Positions 1 through 9,669 of a stretch of 64,000 nucleotides of DNA are shown piece after piece. Origin of the DNA: Larix kaempferi (lineage: Eukaryota; Streptophyta; Pinopsida; Pinales; Pinaceae); the NCBI GenBank assembly GCA_027924585.1, contig BSBM01000370.1, forward strand, positions 26,407,501-26,471,500. The letters run 5' to 3'. The position numbers were made by a program, and so were the translations under genes. Each line of letters starts with the position of its first letter. Within the stretch, counting starts at the first letter, position 1. Under the pieces are notes generated by a model. That model saw only the letters and a list, made by a program, of their open reading frames with translations, was not told where the DNA came from and did not search any database.

Positions 1-418
1 TCTGCGGCTACTTTGAATGAGAAACATGTATATAAAAAACAAGAAGTTACAGTTTGGAATGAATTCTTTGGGTTGAGAAGAAGATTGATGAAATTCTGTC
101 TAAATTTACAATGAAGTTTGAAGGGTAGAAGAACACAAGGTACTTAGATTTTAGCTTCAACGAGATCTCTGTTTCAAAAGAATTATCATTGTACAATTCT
201 TTCCACGCAAATAAGCATAACAATATAGATGAATTCTATACAACTAGAGAACTCTAATCTCCGAAGGAATTCCCTTCCGTGCCTTGAAGCTGCTCCAAAA
301 AAAACAGACTGGTGGAATTTGAAGCTGCTAAAAAAAACAGACTGGTGGAATCTGGGTGGATAAAAAAGGCATCCCTTGTACTATTAATTGTCCCAAAAAC
401 TTCCAACACTCCTTTCCT

Positions 419-3400
419 CTATAAGTGAGATGGGCTTTTGTGGGTTGTCTTCGATTTTCTTCCTTTGGCACTGATTAGTGAATTCTGAAGCTTTGCAATA
501 GTGAGCATCATTCTTGTAGCTGAACGTTGCAGTCCAATCTGAACTTGTCAACATTAGAGATAAAACAGTTAGCAACACATTTCAGTCAACAGAAATAAAG
601 TTGTGTCAAATAAATAAATAATTATGTTTGCATGTAGTCTACCATTTCAGCTGAGGTACGAGCATCTGATGACAAAAATAGGTCCAGAGGCCAGCCCCAT
701 CAATACATGTCTTGCAGGCCCATCTTCAATAGGCAGTGCTTCAGTTGGTTCTTTGTGTTTTTTGGAAATGGAAAGATTTTCTACACCACATTCTTGTGAT
801 ACCAATGGAGCTGCTTTGATTTCCTTATTTCATTTGTCTTTGACATTAGATGGCTTCTGAGCACCGACTACCAACTAGTCCATTAATTTTTTAGACGTCT
901 CTTCTTGTTAGCTGGTTCAACAATAGACGTGGCCAATGACCTATGAGGCACTGGAACAGCTGTCATTATCCTCCTAGCTGAAGGCTGTAGTCTAGTCTGA
1001 ACATATATCAAATAAGAGATTAAAACAGTTAGTCTTGTATTCCAGTCAACAGAATTAAAGGTTGCCTTGAACAATTAGATAAATATGTTTGCAGCATTGC
1101 ATGAAGTCTTACCATTTCAGGCAAGGTACAGTAATATGTTGACAACAATGGCTGAATCCCAGTTAATTCATATCTTGCAGGTTCATCTTCAAGATCCAGT
1201 GCTTCAGTTGGTTCACTGGGTTTTTTGGGAATGGAAATATTTTTAGCCACAAATTTTGGGGATACAAATGGATCTGCTTTGGTTTTCCTATTTCTGCCAT
1301 CTTTGACTTTTGTTGGCTTCTTAGCACTGGTTACTATTAGTCCATTATTTTCAAGACGTCTCCTCTGGTTAGCTGGTTCAACAGGGGATGCGACCAATGA
1401 ATTATGAGGCACTTTGGAACCTGGCTTTGTGCTTATAGCCGAAGGTTGTAGTCCAGTCTGATCATATCAAAATAAGAGAATAAAACAATTAGGATAGCAT
1501 TCCAGTCAACGTAATTAAAGGTTGTGTTAAACAATTAGATAAATATGTTTGCTTGAAGTTTTACCATTTCAGGTGCATTACAGTCATTTGTTGACGACAA
1601 TAGTTGCATTCCGGTCAACTCATGTTTTGCAGGCTTGTCCGCAATAACCAGCCCTTTAGTTGGTTCTTTGGATCTTTTGGAAGTGGAAATGATTTGAGCT
1701 CTGAATTCTATGGTTTCCAATGGGTCTGCTTTGATCTTCTCATTTCGGCTATCTATAACAGCAGGTGTGACCAATGAACTACGAGGCACTTTGACACCTG
1801 GTATTATCCTCATAGCTGAAGGCTGTAATCCAGTTTGAACATATCAAAATAAGAGAATTAAAACGATTAGCATCTCATTCTGGTCAAAACATTAAAGGTT
1901 GTGTGAAACAAGTAGATAAATATGTTTCCATGAAGTCTTACCATTTCCATTTCAGGTAAGGTACGGTCATCTGTTGACAAAAATGTCTGCATCCCAGTCA
2001 ATTCATGTCTTCCAAATTTGTCTTCAATAGTCAGAGCTTCAGCTGGTTCTTTGGGTCTTTTGGAAATGGTAATGCCTTTAGCACTGTATTCTGGGGATAC
2101 CAATAGATCTGCTTTGATTTTCTTTTTTCGGCCATCTTTAACTTTAGATGGCTTCTGAGCACTGACTAGCCCATTATTTTCAAGATCTCTCTTCTTGTTA
2201 GATTGTTCAACAACAGGTGTGACAGATGAGCTATGATGCATTGTGAAAGCTGGTGTTATCCTCATATGTGAAGGCTGTAGTCCAATCAGAACATATAAAC
2301 ACAAGAATAGAACAGTTAGCATCACATTCCAGTGAACAAAATAAAGGTTGTGTTAAACAGTTAGATAAAATATGTTTGCAAGAAGTTTTACCATTTCAAT
2401 GGAGGTATGGTGATCTGTTGACATCAATGGTTGTAGCCCAGCCAATTCACATCTTACAGGCTCATCTTCAATACGCAACACTTCAGTTGGCTCTTTGGGT
2501 TTTCTGTGAACTGAAAGAACTTTAGCACCAGATTCCAGGAATACTGATGCATTGAGAGGCTTCTCACAGTTCTTTTCTGTAAACATTTGGTATTTGCCCT
2601 GCAAAAATCTGGAAATCCAGCATCATTTATCTTTTGATTAGAAAACATTTGAAAACCCTTAAGATTTTAAATCAATTGTCAAAAGCAACATCCCTGAAAA
2701 AAAACTGAATAGACTTTTTGCACATCAATCCACCACTACAAGCTTGCCCATGTTTTTGCATATAATAATTTCAATGACCAGGGCACTCTTTAAATCACCC
2801 ACATCAATCCACCACTACAAGCTTGCCCATGTTTTTGCATATAATAATTTCAATGACCAGGGGCACTCTATAAATCACCCTTTACTGAAAGATCCACCAC
2901 AATTACTCAAACAAAAGGGGGTTGGCAGGGAGGGCAATGACAAAAACCTATTAGTCCATTTCTGTTTGCAAGCCCTATACTTGCAGGCTGAGGATAAAAC
3001 TCAATAGATTAAAGAGTAAGACCTATGTACTCCAAATCCTAATGCTCAAAAAAAAATTGCAAAATTCAATCCACAGTCAACACCTTCCCTTCACCAGAAC
3101 ACCATGATATTAAAGAAAACCATAATTCCTAAAACTAAAGCAAAAACAATTTTCAGTAACATGAGACAGTTTCTTGATATTTTTAGACACAGCAACAAAA
3201 GAACCACCCAAAAATAAATTCTTGGAACCTCAGATCCATTGATGTCCTGCACTGTATCAACAGATGCCCTGCCCCTTTTCAACAGCAGCGAACACATGAT
3301 AAAATACCATCAAACGAAAATACCTACTCACCGGACTTCTGCCCGCAACCTCTTCATCTTATCGCTGTTTCTCCTCGCTCTTTTTCTCAATGCCCTGGTA

Positions 3401-3670
3401 TGCTGAAGGACATCGAAAGGACCAAAAAATACAAATAAATCAATCAATCACAAAACAATAGGTATACAGAACAAAACAGAAATCACATATTGGCTGTCTG
3501 GCTCTGCGAAATTCGGATTGCTGTGCAGACACATTTGCCGAAACCCAAAACACACATACCCGCTGGAGCTCCACGTAATCCTCTTTTAGAGAAGCATACT
3601 TCGTTTCCATTCTCTTGATCTCTTCTTCGCCTGACATGCTCTCATCGCAGAGCCTCTTCCTCCTAGCCAT
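419..3670 (-). pseudogene. Tandem-exon gene, copy A (unknown family, late exons decayed)
   Basis: Inferred exons from 5' to 3' on the minus strand are 3670-3560, 3402-3332, 2608-2392, 2286-1942, 1834-1565, 1457-1113, 996-643 and 538-419. Exon 1 starts MARRKRL and encodes 37 codons of charged, probably coiled-coil sequence. Exon 2 is very basic and joins exon 3 through a split Arg codon, giving AEVRFLQGKYQ. Exons 4-7 are copies of one repeat module with cores such as KPSKVKDGRNRKTKAD and LPEM, and all begin and end in phase 0. Damage: exons 4 and 5 lost the usual GTTCAG acceptor, although an in-frame TACAG lies 9 bases inside. Exon 7 has in-frame stops. The terminal exon stops at TAG where copy B has TGG, after losing frame. 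The Lys/Arg content suggests a nuclear protein, but I do not recognise the family. Whether the gene is expressed, perhaps with exon skipping, cannot be told. Confidence 0.6.
2719..2876. repeat. 79-bp tandem duplication in intron 2 of copy A
   Basis: Two nearly identical units start at CATCAATCCACCACTAC at 2723 and 2802, a period of 79 bp. The matching intron of copy B (about 45010-45090) has one clear unit, so the duplication probably arose in copy A after the paralogs separated. Confidence 0.85.
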
Positions 3671-4440
3671 ATGAGAACAATAATAACAACACCCAATTGG
3701 CAATTGGGCACTCTATGAAGACAGAGAAATCCCCGGATTGGACTGTTGCTGTCGTCCAAGAGCACCGGGCTCGCAGGCTATGCCGGACCAGAGTATTAGA
3801 AAGCACAGGCTTCAGTAAACAGGGGGCCTAAAACGGTGCGATACTACAAAAGCAGTTCTGGGACGCCTTCAATTATAGAAATCTATCATCCCGTGGGGGT
3901 GTTTTATATCTGCGCCTATTGGCATTAGGTGCAGTCGGCCGAAAAACCCAGGAAATTTGAATATGGGTGGTCTCACCTTAATGAGTATTGGATTATGTGT
4001 AATTTCAATTATGTAAGGAAGCAGCGGAAGGATTGCAAGGGCCCATGTGCCTCGACAGGGATTAATTGCTCGAGCGGGGATGGATTTGGGGTTTCGCACC
4101 TTGAATGCCCTGGGCAGCTGGTCAGCGTGGGGATGGCTTCCGCGAGGAATAATGGGGATGGCCATTGTTGATGCCATGCAGGTGGTTATTGGACTTTTGA
4201 ACAGGAACTTGCATTCATTATTGAAGAAAAATATAAGGGAACAAGAATGGAATTCAACGCCAACTAGGCCATAATTAGTCCTCCTGCATTGCAATCTGGT
4301 AAGTTTTGTTGGGCTTGGGGTGGAGACCAGCTTTGAGTATTGCTGGTATATGAACGATACCATTATTATGGAAACTATCAGTTGAATGAAGAGTCAGGAT
4401 GATTTAGTTCAGATAATTGAACGGTCAGGATGAGTTAGTT
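3671..4440. promoter_or_regulatory. Upstream region of copy A, conserved with copy B
   Basis: This is the 5' flank of the tandem-exon gene and presumably holds its promoter and 5' UTR. It is conserved with 45840-46620. Within it, 3869-4250 is open on the minus strand and 4023-4274 is open on the plus strand in both copies. A 9-bp length difference between the copies keeps both frames. On the plus strand the reading near 4080 is ARAGMDLGFRTLNALGSWSA, and copy B reads nearly the same. I cannot decide between a conserved bidirectional promoter and a short divergent exon. No clear TATA box was identified. Confidence 0.4.
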
Positions 4441-4951
4441 GTAATATGATAAGGGCCAGGATGAACTAGTGCAGATCATTGATTCCATTTAAAAGTGTAT
4501 TGTATGGTGAGTGATAATAATATTGAATTGATTTTTTTAGTTATATATATATGCGTACTCTATGCATGTCATATCTAGTGTTATCCTTCTTTACATGTTG
4601 GCTCAATAAATAAAACAAAGTAAACGGAAATTCTTCTTTACATGTTGGCCTAATAAAACTTGTAGTTGATTGTGAACTTCCAGTGAAGTCCATAATGATG
4701 TTGTAGTGCATTTAAGATTTTGAAGTAAGTTTATCATAACTAATTTTTAATTTCTACATTTCATTAGAATTGTATTATCTATGCTTTGCTAGTTAGGGAT
4801 CGTGTTCCATAAGTAGAGCTTTGTAGGGACCTTGGTATCGTATGTACAGCTTTTTGGTTCTGGGATAGTTTAGGCGGCACCATCCAGCAAAAATACGTCC
4901 ATCCATCTGTGGGACTGCACTTGCCAAACTGTGGAACAGGGCTCACCCAAC
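4441..4951. other. No identifiable gene
   Basis: This is AT-rich sequence between the end of the segmental duplication and the hammerhead insertion. A short phrase around TTCTTTACATGTTGG appears twice, near 4589 and 4634. From about 4796 to 4951 the base composition is more balanced and may belong to an older element, but no coding similarity was recognised. Confidence 0.5.
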
Positions 4952-5063
4952 TGTGTATCAATTAGATCGCGTGCCCTGAGGATGGACTCACTTTCATGCA
5001 GTCCGAAACGTCGGTTTTCATAAACTCCACACAGGTTTCCAGCTCGTACATGTGTATCAATTA
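4952..5063 (+). mobile_element. Penelope-type fragment flanked by a 13-bp direct repeat
   Basis: An 86-bp segment (4965-5050) lies between two exact copies of TGTGTATCAATTA at 4952-4964 and 5051-5063, as expected for a target-site duplication. The segment carries a hammerhead ribozyme core. Penelope-like elements are known to carry minimal hammerheads in their terminal repeats and to leave variable target duplications. No reverse transcriptase or GIY-YIG coding sequence is present, so this would be a severely truncated copy. Alternatively, the 13-bp repeat could be internal to a larger terminal repeat that I cannot delimit. Confidence 0.55.
4973..5015 (+). ncRNA. Hammerhead ribozyme motif (type I, minimal)
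   Basis: All core elements are in order on the plus strand. CTGAGGA at 4976-4982 fits the CUGANGA core. A stem II arm GGACT at 4984-4988 pairs with AGTCC at 5000-5004 across an 11-nt loop. GAAAC follows at 5005-5009 and the GTC cleavage triplet at 5010-5012. Stem I can form between GCC just before the core and GG(T) just after the triplet. Stem III is reduced to AC/GU with almost no loop, which is the form reported for Penelope-like elements and thought to act as a dimer. One unpaired T sits between the core and stem II. Activity is not proven. Confidence 0.75.
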
Positions 5064-5247
5064 ATCAAGTGAATCCATCAAGTAAAAGCTTAGTTTAATG
5101 TTCTTCCATATGAATACTTAGGTATTATATGGCATGTTTTGGGTCCTCAAGTTGACATGTCATTTGTCTAAGGATTTTCTTGATTTCGTGGATAATGCCA
5201 ATAGCCATTTCAATGGGCTAGGATGTATCAAAGAAATTGGGCAAAAG

Positions 5248-5646
5248 CTATAAGGGAGAAGTACCTCTAGGAACAGAGAAAATTTGTTGAAAATTTTGGG
5301 AAACACTCAAGTTGAGACCCCAAATAGAATTCAATATCAAACTAACCTTGATGCAACCCAAGACATGGAAGGCTAGGGTCACCCCCAATTTCAATGCTTC
5401 TTCAATATATATAATCTGTAGAGTCCCATGATGATCTAGATGGGTATTGGTGGCCACCCACCTATTCCATTGGCTCAAAATAGCTTTTCCAATTTGACAG
5501 TTTTTCGAGTCGGAGGATTGCTCCAGATAGATATCGATAGCCACCCACCAATTCCATGATCTCAAGACAATTTTTCCAATTTGCCAGTTTTTACAAATTT
5601 TCATGTCCAAAACTTTTGAGGTCGTTTTGAGGCCTCTAAACAACAT
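5248..5646 (-). repeat. Unidentified 132-codon ORF with an internal 87-bp tandem repeat
   Basis: The minus strand is open for 132 codons. Two units with the phrase GCCACCCACC start near 5451 and 5538, a period of 87 bp. The encoded units share QIGK..L..WN.WVA. I know no such protein. The surrounding sequence resembles the terminal repeat of an old retroelement, so this is more likely repeat DNA than a gene. Confidence 0.35.
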
Positions 5647-5649
5647 TTT

Positions 5650-6490
5650 TTAGCAATGCCATAATTTAGACACAGCCTAAGGCACACCTGGATGGGAAAA
5701 ATGTGTACTTCTCAGCTAGACATTTCCAACATGTTACTGAGCACCCTAAATGGAGATCATATGCAAAAGTTATCCCCTCGAGAAGTTGACACCTCAACTA
5801 ACCACCTCGAGGCTCGCAAACCTTTTTACGGTTCATCTCCTAGGGTTAGGTTTTTTATGTTTAGAGTTTTTACCCTTATGCTTATGATAAAAAGGCCCCC
5901 CCGCCTCCTTTTGTAATCAACTTGTGACAAATGAGCGTAGCCGCCACATCTCTTCACAGAGATAAAACTACCACCATTTTAGTTGCTTTATTTTACAATT
6001 TGTTCTATTTTATTTAGTTAATAGAATTTGAGTTTACTGTATCCCTGTGTTTCATGCATTATATCTGTGTATGTGCTTCTATATATGCTCTTTCATTTCG
6101 TTCTCACATAAATATGAATCACAAGAGGAGAATGCTTACTCAAGAGAAGGTCACACGCCCCATTATAGATACTATGCTCTAAGCCAAGCCTTGGTTTGAT
6201 CCTGATCTCCTCCAATATCCTCTCGCACCTTTGTTCCATAACAACAACAAAGAAAACCTATGTTCAATAAATATCCCAAATGCAGATTGTGTGGTATTCA
6301 ATGCATAGTTCATGAGTGAATATGTCATCGTAGGTGGATATGATTATGGGTAAGAGTCTACACGCAAGGCATGAAGAACTATGCCTTCATTTAGTCTTGT
6401 CTGAGTACACCTATCCATGCTTGTGATGTGCCTTCCATGCAAAGGCAATGTGGATTTCTTACCTTGGTTGGTGGCTTAGTTCATGAGGTC
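5650..6490. other. No identifiable gene, possible old LTR sequence
   Basis: This stretch has no ORF worth reporting. A C-run near 5898 and AT-rich sequence with TATATG stretches near 6080 look like part of a decayed LTR. No second copy was found in the window, so this is not established. Confidence 0.3.
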
Positions 6491-6499
6491 CTATGGCAT

Positions 6500-6890
6500 T
6501 AAAAATAACAATTTGGGGGCTTCCTCGTTTTCCACCATTTGTTGATTAGCTAACATTGTAGCTTGATTTGTGAGCATATCTACTCTATTATTGTTGTTCC
6601 ATCAAATGTGAAGCAATTGAAAGAAGTACAAGGAATCGAGCATGCTTTGGCTTCTCAATTCCATTCACCTAAAAATAGGGTTGTTGTTTTGATGCCTTAT
6701 TTTAACTAGTCCTATTATTAAAGAAGAATCTCCAAAAAAGATGGTAGTCTTGATGTTTATAGAAATTAAGAGGGAGAGGTCAAGGTAGAGGGCGCGAATC
6801 TCTGCTTGATTATTCGTCATTCTCCTAAGTTGCCATGAAAATTAACTTATTCATTTCCTCCAGGGTCACTGATGACTTCTCCCTCACCTG
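6500..6890 (-). pseudogene. RNase H domain relic (RVT_3 type)
   Basis: Read on the minus strand, the fragment shows ISDPGGNE, then after one frameshift MTNNQAEIRAL, then FFGDSSLII, and after two more stops VDMLTNQATMLANQ. These match, in order, the glycine-rich start, the TNNxAExxAL helix, the FGDSxxII strand and the final D-x-L-A-N helix of the RNase H domain found in plant LINE-type reverse transcriptases. At least one frameshift and several stops make it non-functional. A second relic of the same type lies at 54445-54861, and both sit next to copies of the same gypsy-like repeat. Confidence 0.65.
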
Positions 6891-7922
6891 ATGTTAAAAA
6901 GACCATAAATAAAGTTGTACAACATATAAAAAACCATCACTAGAAAAATGCCATTTTGGATGTATTTGAGGTCACGCACACATTTGCCCCACTTTATCTG
7001 TTACGTCGTATATCATGTTTAAAGTTTGTCATCATGTATTAGGTCCATGGATTGCACATGTTGGCATTTGCCTGCTATAACTTGTTTACATTGGCAACTA
7101 TTTGATTATCTTTAGCCCCTTGTAATTACTTGGGATGTCATCTACATTAACGCTTATCACCAGTGCTCTAAGTTTGAGCACTGGCATTCAACTGTATTGA
7201 GTTGTTGATGTGAGGCATTTGGCAACGGAACCACATAATAGTTGGCACTAAGACAAACCTTATAAATGATGCCCATTTTTTTTCCTAGATAGTGCTTAGA
7301 TCAATTGTCCCCTCCCCTAGTTAGCAAGGAATCACTTTATATTTGGACTAATTCTACCTTCAACTAAGCAAAACTATGTTGAAATTGCTCCAAAGTAGAC
7401 CACTTGGATTTTACGATGTATCGGTCCTACCTTTATGGTTCTAAATAATGGAATTACCTTATTGGGTATGTTCTTAGTTCAATGCTCCAAGATTTTAACT
7501 CCCTTTGTAAGTGTGTTGCAATCTAGATCAATATCTTTTGGCTACTCATGTTGCTTAAAAGATTGTTGTAGCAAAGGGTGGATTGGACATAACAAATCCA
7601 GTTAAACTCTAGATGCAAACCCAAGTAACGTGGTATCTCCAATGCAAATGAATTGTTGCCAACTTGAGGATGATGTAAGGTCCATATCAAAGGGGTCTAT
7701 GCTTATTTTGAAGGTCTTTGAACCCCTTTGTATGTGATACTACATTCTACCATTAATATGAATGTTATAAGAACGCAATGTTTGTCCTATTTAAGTTTAC
7801 GCTTTGCATTAATTTGCTCCAAGATGCCTTGAACTTTATGATTAAGGGATTGAATCTATTCTAGGAATTTGATTGCCTTGTTTGTTTCTTATCGATGTCA
7901 AAATTGAACTAAACGACCTAAC
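6891..7922 (-). repeat. Left part of an old gypsy-like relic, paralog at 56196-56939
   Basis: This sequence matches 56196-56939, for example the phrase CTAGATCAATATCTTTTGGC near 7522 and 56521. It continues to the right of the copia insertion at 14920. Frames are too broken to translate confidently here. The orientation is set by the integrase relic found right of the copia element. About 300 bp near 6960-7285 have no counterpart in the paralog. Confidence 0.6.
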
Positions 7923-8479
7923 TGTTAATTTTTCGATAATTTCATTCAAACATTATCTAGGATCCTACTAAGAGAATAACATGCACAACATAACAATCAT
8001 AAACACAAGAGACACAGAGTTTCCTCGGGAAGAACCAAGAAGGTGAAAAACGCTGCAACTTTCTCAAAGATAGAATAAGCCCCAATACAAAGATCACAAA
8101 GATCAATACCCAAAAGATAGATGACTCCAGCAGCTACTCCTCATCCACTTGTGCGCACTCCCCTCTCAACTAATGCGAGTTGGATGAGTGAGTGAATGAA
8201 TAGAATGAGACACTCACTCTCTATTTATACACAACTTAACCTGCCTTTAATTCTAGTTGGGCCGACTTCCTAAGGGATCCTAATAACCCACTCGCACGAC
8301 ACAAGCAGGGATGACCCCACACTGGTGGTCTAATAACCCATCAAATATAAGTTGCAACACTTACAAATACAAATGACGACACTTCTGATTGGAGGAATAA
8401 TACATCTCCATCATGAATATAATAAAGTACAAGTGTAATACATAGAAGAATATCTTCTGAAGTTACAAATACATCAACA
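7923..8479 (-). repeat. 3' LTR of copia element 1
   Basis: In element orientation it starts TGTTGATGTATTTG and ends AAAATTAACA. It matches the 5' LTR at 14361-14919 with scattered differences (about 95% identical by eye). A TATTTATAC promoter-like stretch lies near 8221 on the plus strand. The LTR is related to the solo LTR at 62751-63391. Confidence 0.9.
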
Positions 8480-8491
8480 CTCCCTCTTAAC
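8480..8491 (-). promoter_or_regulatory. Polypurine tract of copia element 1
   Basis: On the minus strand the sequence TTAAGAGGGAG directly precedes the 3' LTR. This is the expected place and composition for the plus-strand primer. Confidence 0.75.
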
Positions 8492-8774
8492 TAGGAAGGT
8501 ATTCTCTAGACACAGGTCATCAATACATATCACCACAAGTATTCAATTCTGGAGATGGATCATCGTCACTGGATCACGGAGCATCATCGTCACTACTGTT
8601 GTACCCGTCATCTCGATCACTGGGCTATCTCTCAATTCTTCTTGTCATAGGAAGTTCTACAAAGCCATCCCTTTTTCATGTTTGTTGTAGGCCTAGCCTC
8701 CTATAGGTCTTCATCATCTCTGCGAGCTGTCCATCCTGTGGAATCCTGAGGACTGATTACGTGCATCAAAAAAA

Positions 8775-9310
8775 CGTCGAAAGAGCTTCCCAGGACTTTT
8801 ATGAGCACACAGCTCAACCTATCGGATCTCCTGGGATCTTTTACATGTGACCTTCACAAAACCTTAAAAGACTGTCTTTCCCAGCAAGATCTCTAAAGAG
8901 CATCCGAGGACTTTTACGTTCCTAGCACAACCTGTCCGGACCTCCAGGTCTGATTACATGTGATCTCCACAAAAACTTAAAAGAGTGTCTTGCCCAACAA
9001 GATCTCTAAAGAGCATCCGAGGACTTTTACGTGCCTAGCACAAGCTGTCCGGATCTCCAGGACTTATTACATGTGGTCCCCACAAAACCTTAAAAGAGTG
9101 TCTTGCCCAGCAAGATCTCTAAAGAGCATCCAAGGAATTTTACGTGCCTAGCACAACTTGTCCTGATCTCCAGGACGTATTACATGTGGTCTAGCAAAAC
9201 CTTAAAAGAGTGTCTTGCCCAACAAGATCTCTAAAGAGCATCCGAGGACTTTTACGTGCCTAACACAACCTGTTTGGATCTTCAGGACGTATTACATGCT
9301 ACCCTTGCAC
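8775..9310. repeat. 113-bp tandem array in the 3' tail of copia element 1
   Basis: Units beginning CTCTAAAGAGCATCC start near 8891, 9004, 9117 and 9229, a period of 112-113 bp, with a weaker first unit near 8778. Each contains AGCACAACCTGTCC and AAACCTTAAAAGAGTGTC. The array lies between the RNase H coding end and the 3' LTR, where no coding is expected. Confidence 0.9.
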
Positions 9311-9319
9311 AACCTGTCC

Positions 9320-9600
9320 ACGGCCACAGAGTGCCATCCTGATACTCAAGATCAACCTGATCATCCTCGCACAAAGCATCATCATGATGCTCATGATCAT
9401 ACTAATCATCATCATATAGTACATCATCCTAATGCACATCATCATCGTATGATCATCGTCACAGCATCGTCCTAATGCATATCATCATCGCATGATCATC
9501 CTGATCATCGTCCTGATGCATATCATCATCGCATGATCGTCCTGATCATCATCATGTAGAACATCATCTGGAGCATCGTCCTGATGCTCGTCACACAACA
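9320..9600. repeat. CATCATC/GATCATC-rich simple repeat
   Basis: This is a run of irregular CAT, ATC and GATCATC words with longer duplicated phrases such as GCATGATCATCCTGATCATC. It is low-complexity sequence next to the 113-bp array and is still inside the copia element. Confidence 0.8.
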
Positions 9601-9669
9601 CTTACATCCATAGCCATGGGAAGGACCCTCCTACCACCATGCTTGGAATGGCTCCTGCAAATGTGTCCC

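Larger units (their letters stand above)
1..4440. repeat. Segmental duplication, copy A
   Basis: This block is collinear with about 39890-46620. It covers the 3' flank, all exons and introns, and about 770 bp upstream of the minus-strand gene. Homology is visible from the first base of the window, so copy A continues to the left. It fades near 4440, where the paralog near 46620 also diverges. Copy A lacks the intronic SINE, the extra two-exon block and about 950 bp of intron 2 that copy B has, and it carries its own 79-bp tandem duplication. Both copies lie in the same orientation about 42 kb apart. Confidence 0.85.

Noticed and set aside
5692-5916. Plus-strand ORF of 74 codons
   Set aside because: It is short, has no motif, and sits in probable LTR sequence.
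8775-9310. Regular repeats as a CRISPR-like array
   Set aside because: Units are contiguous 113-bp tandem copies without distinct spacers, inside a plant retrotransposon.
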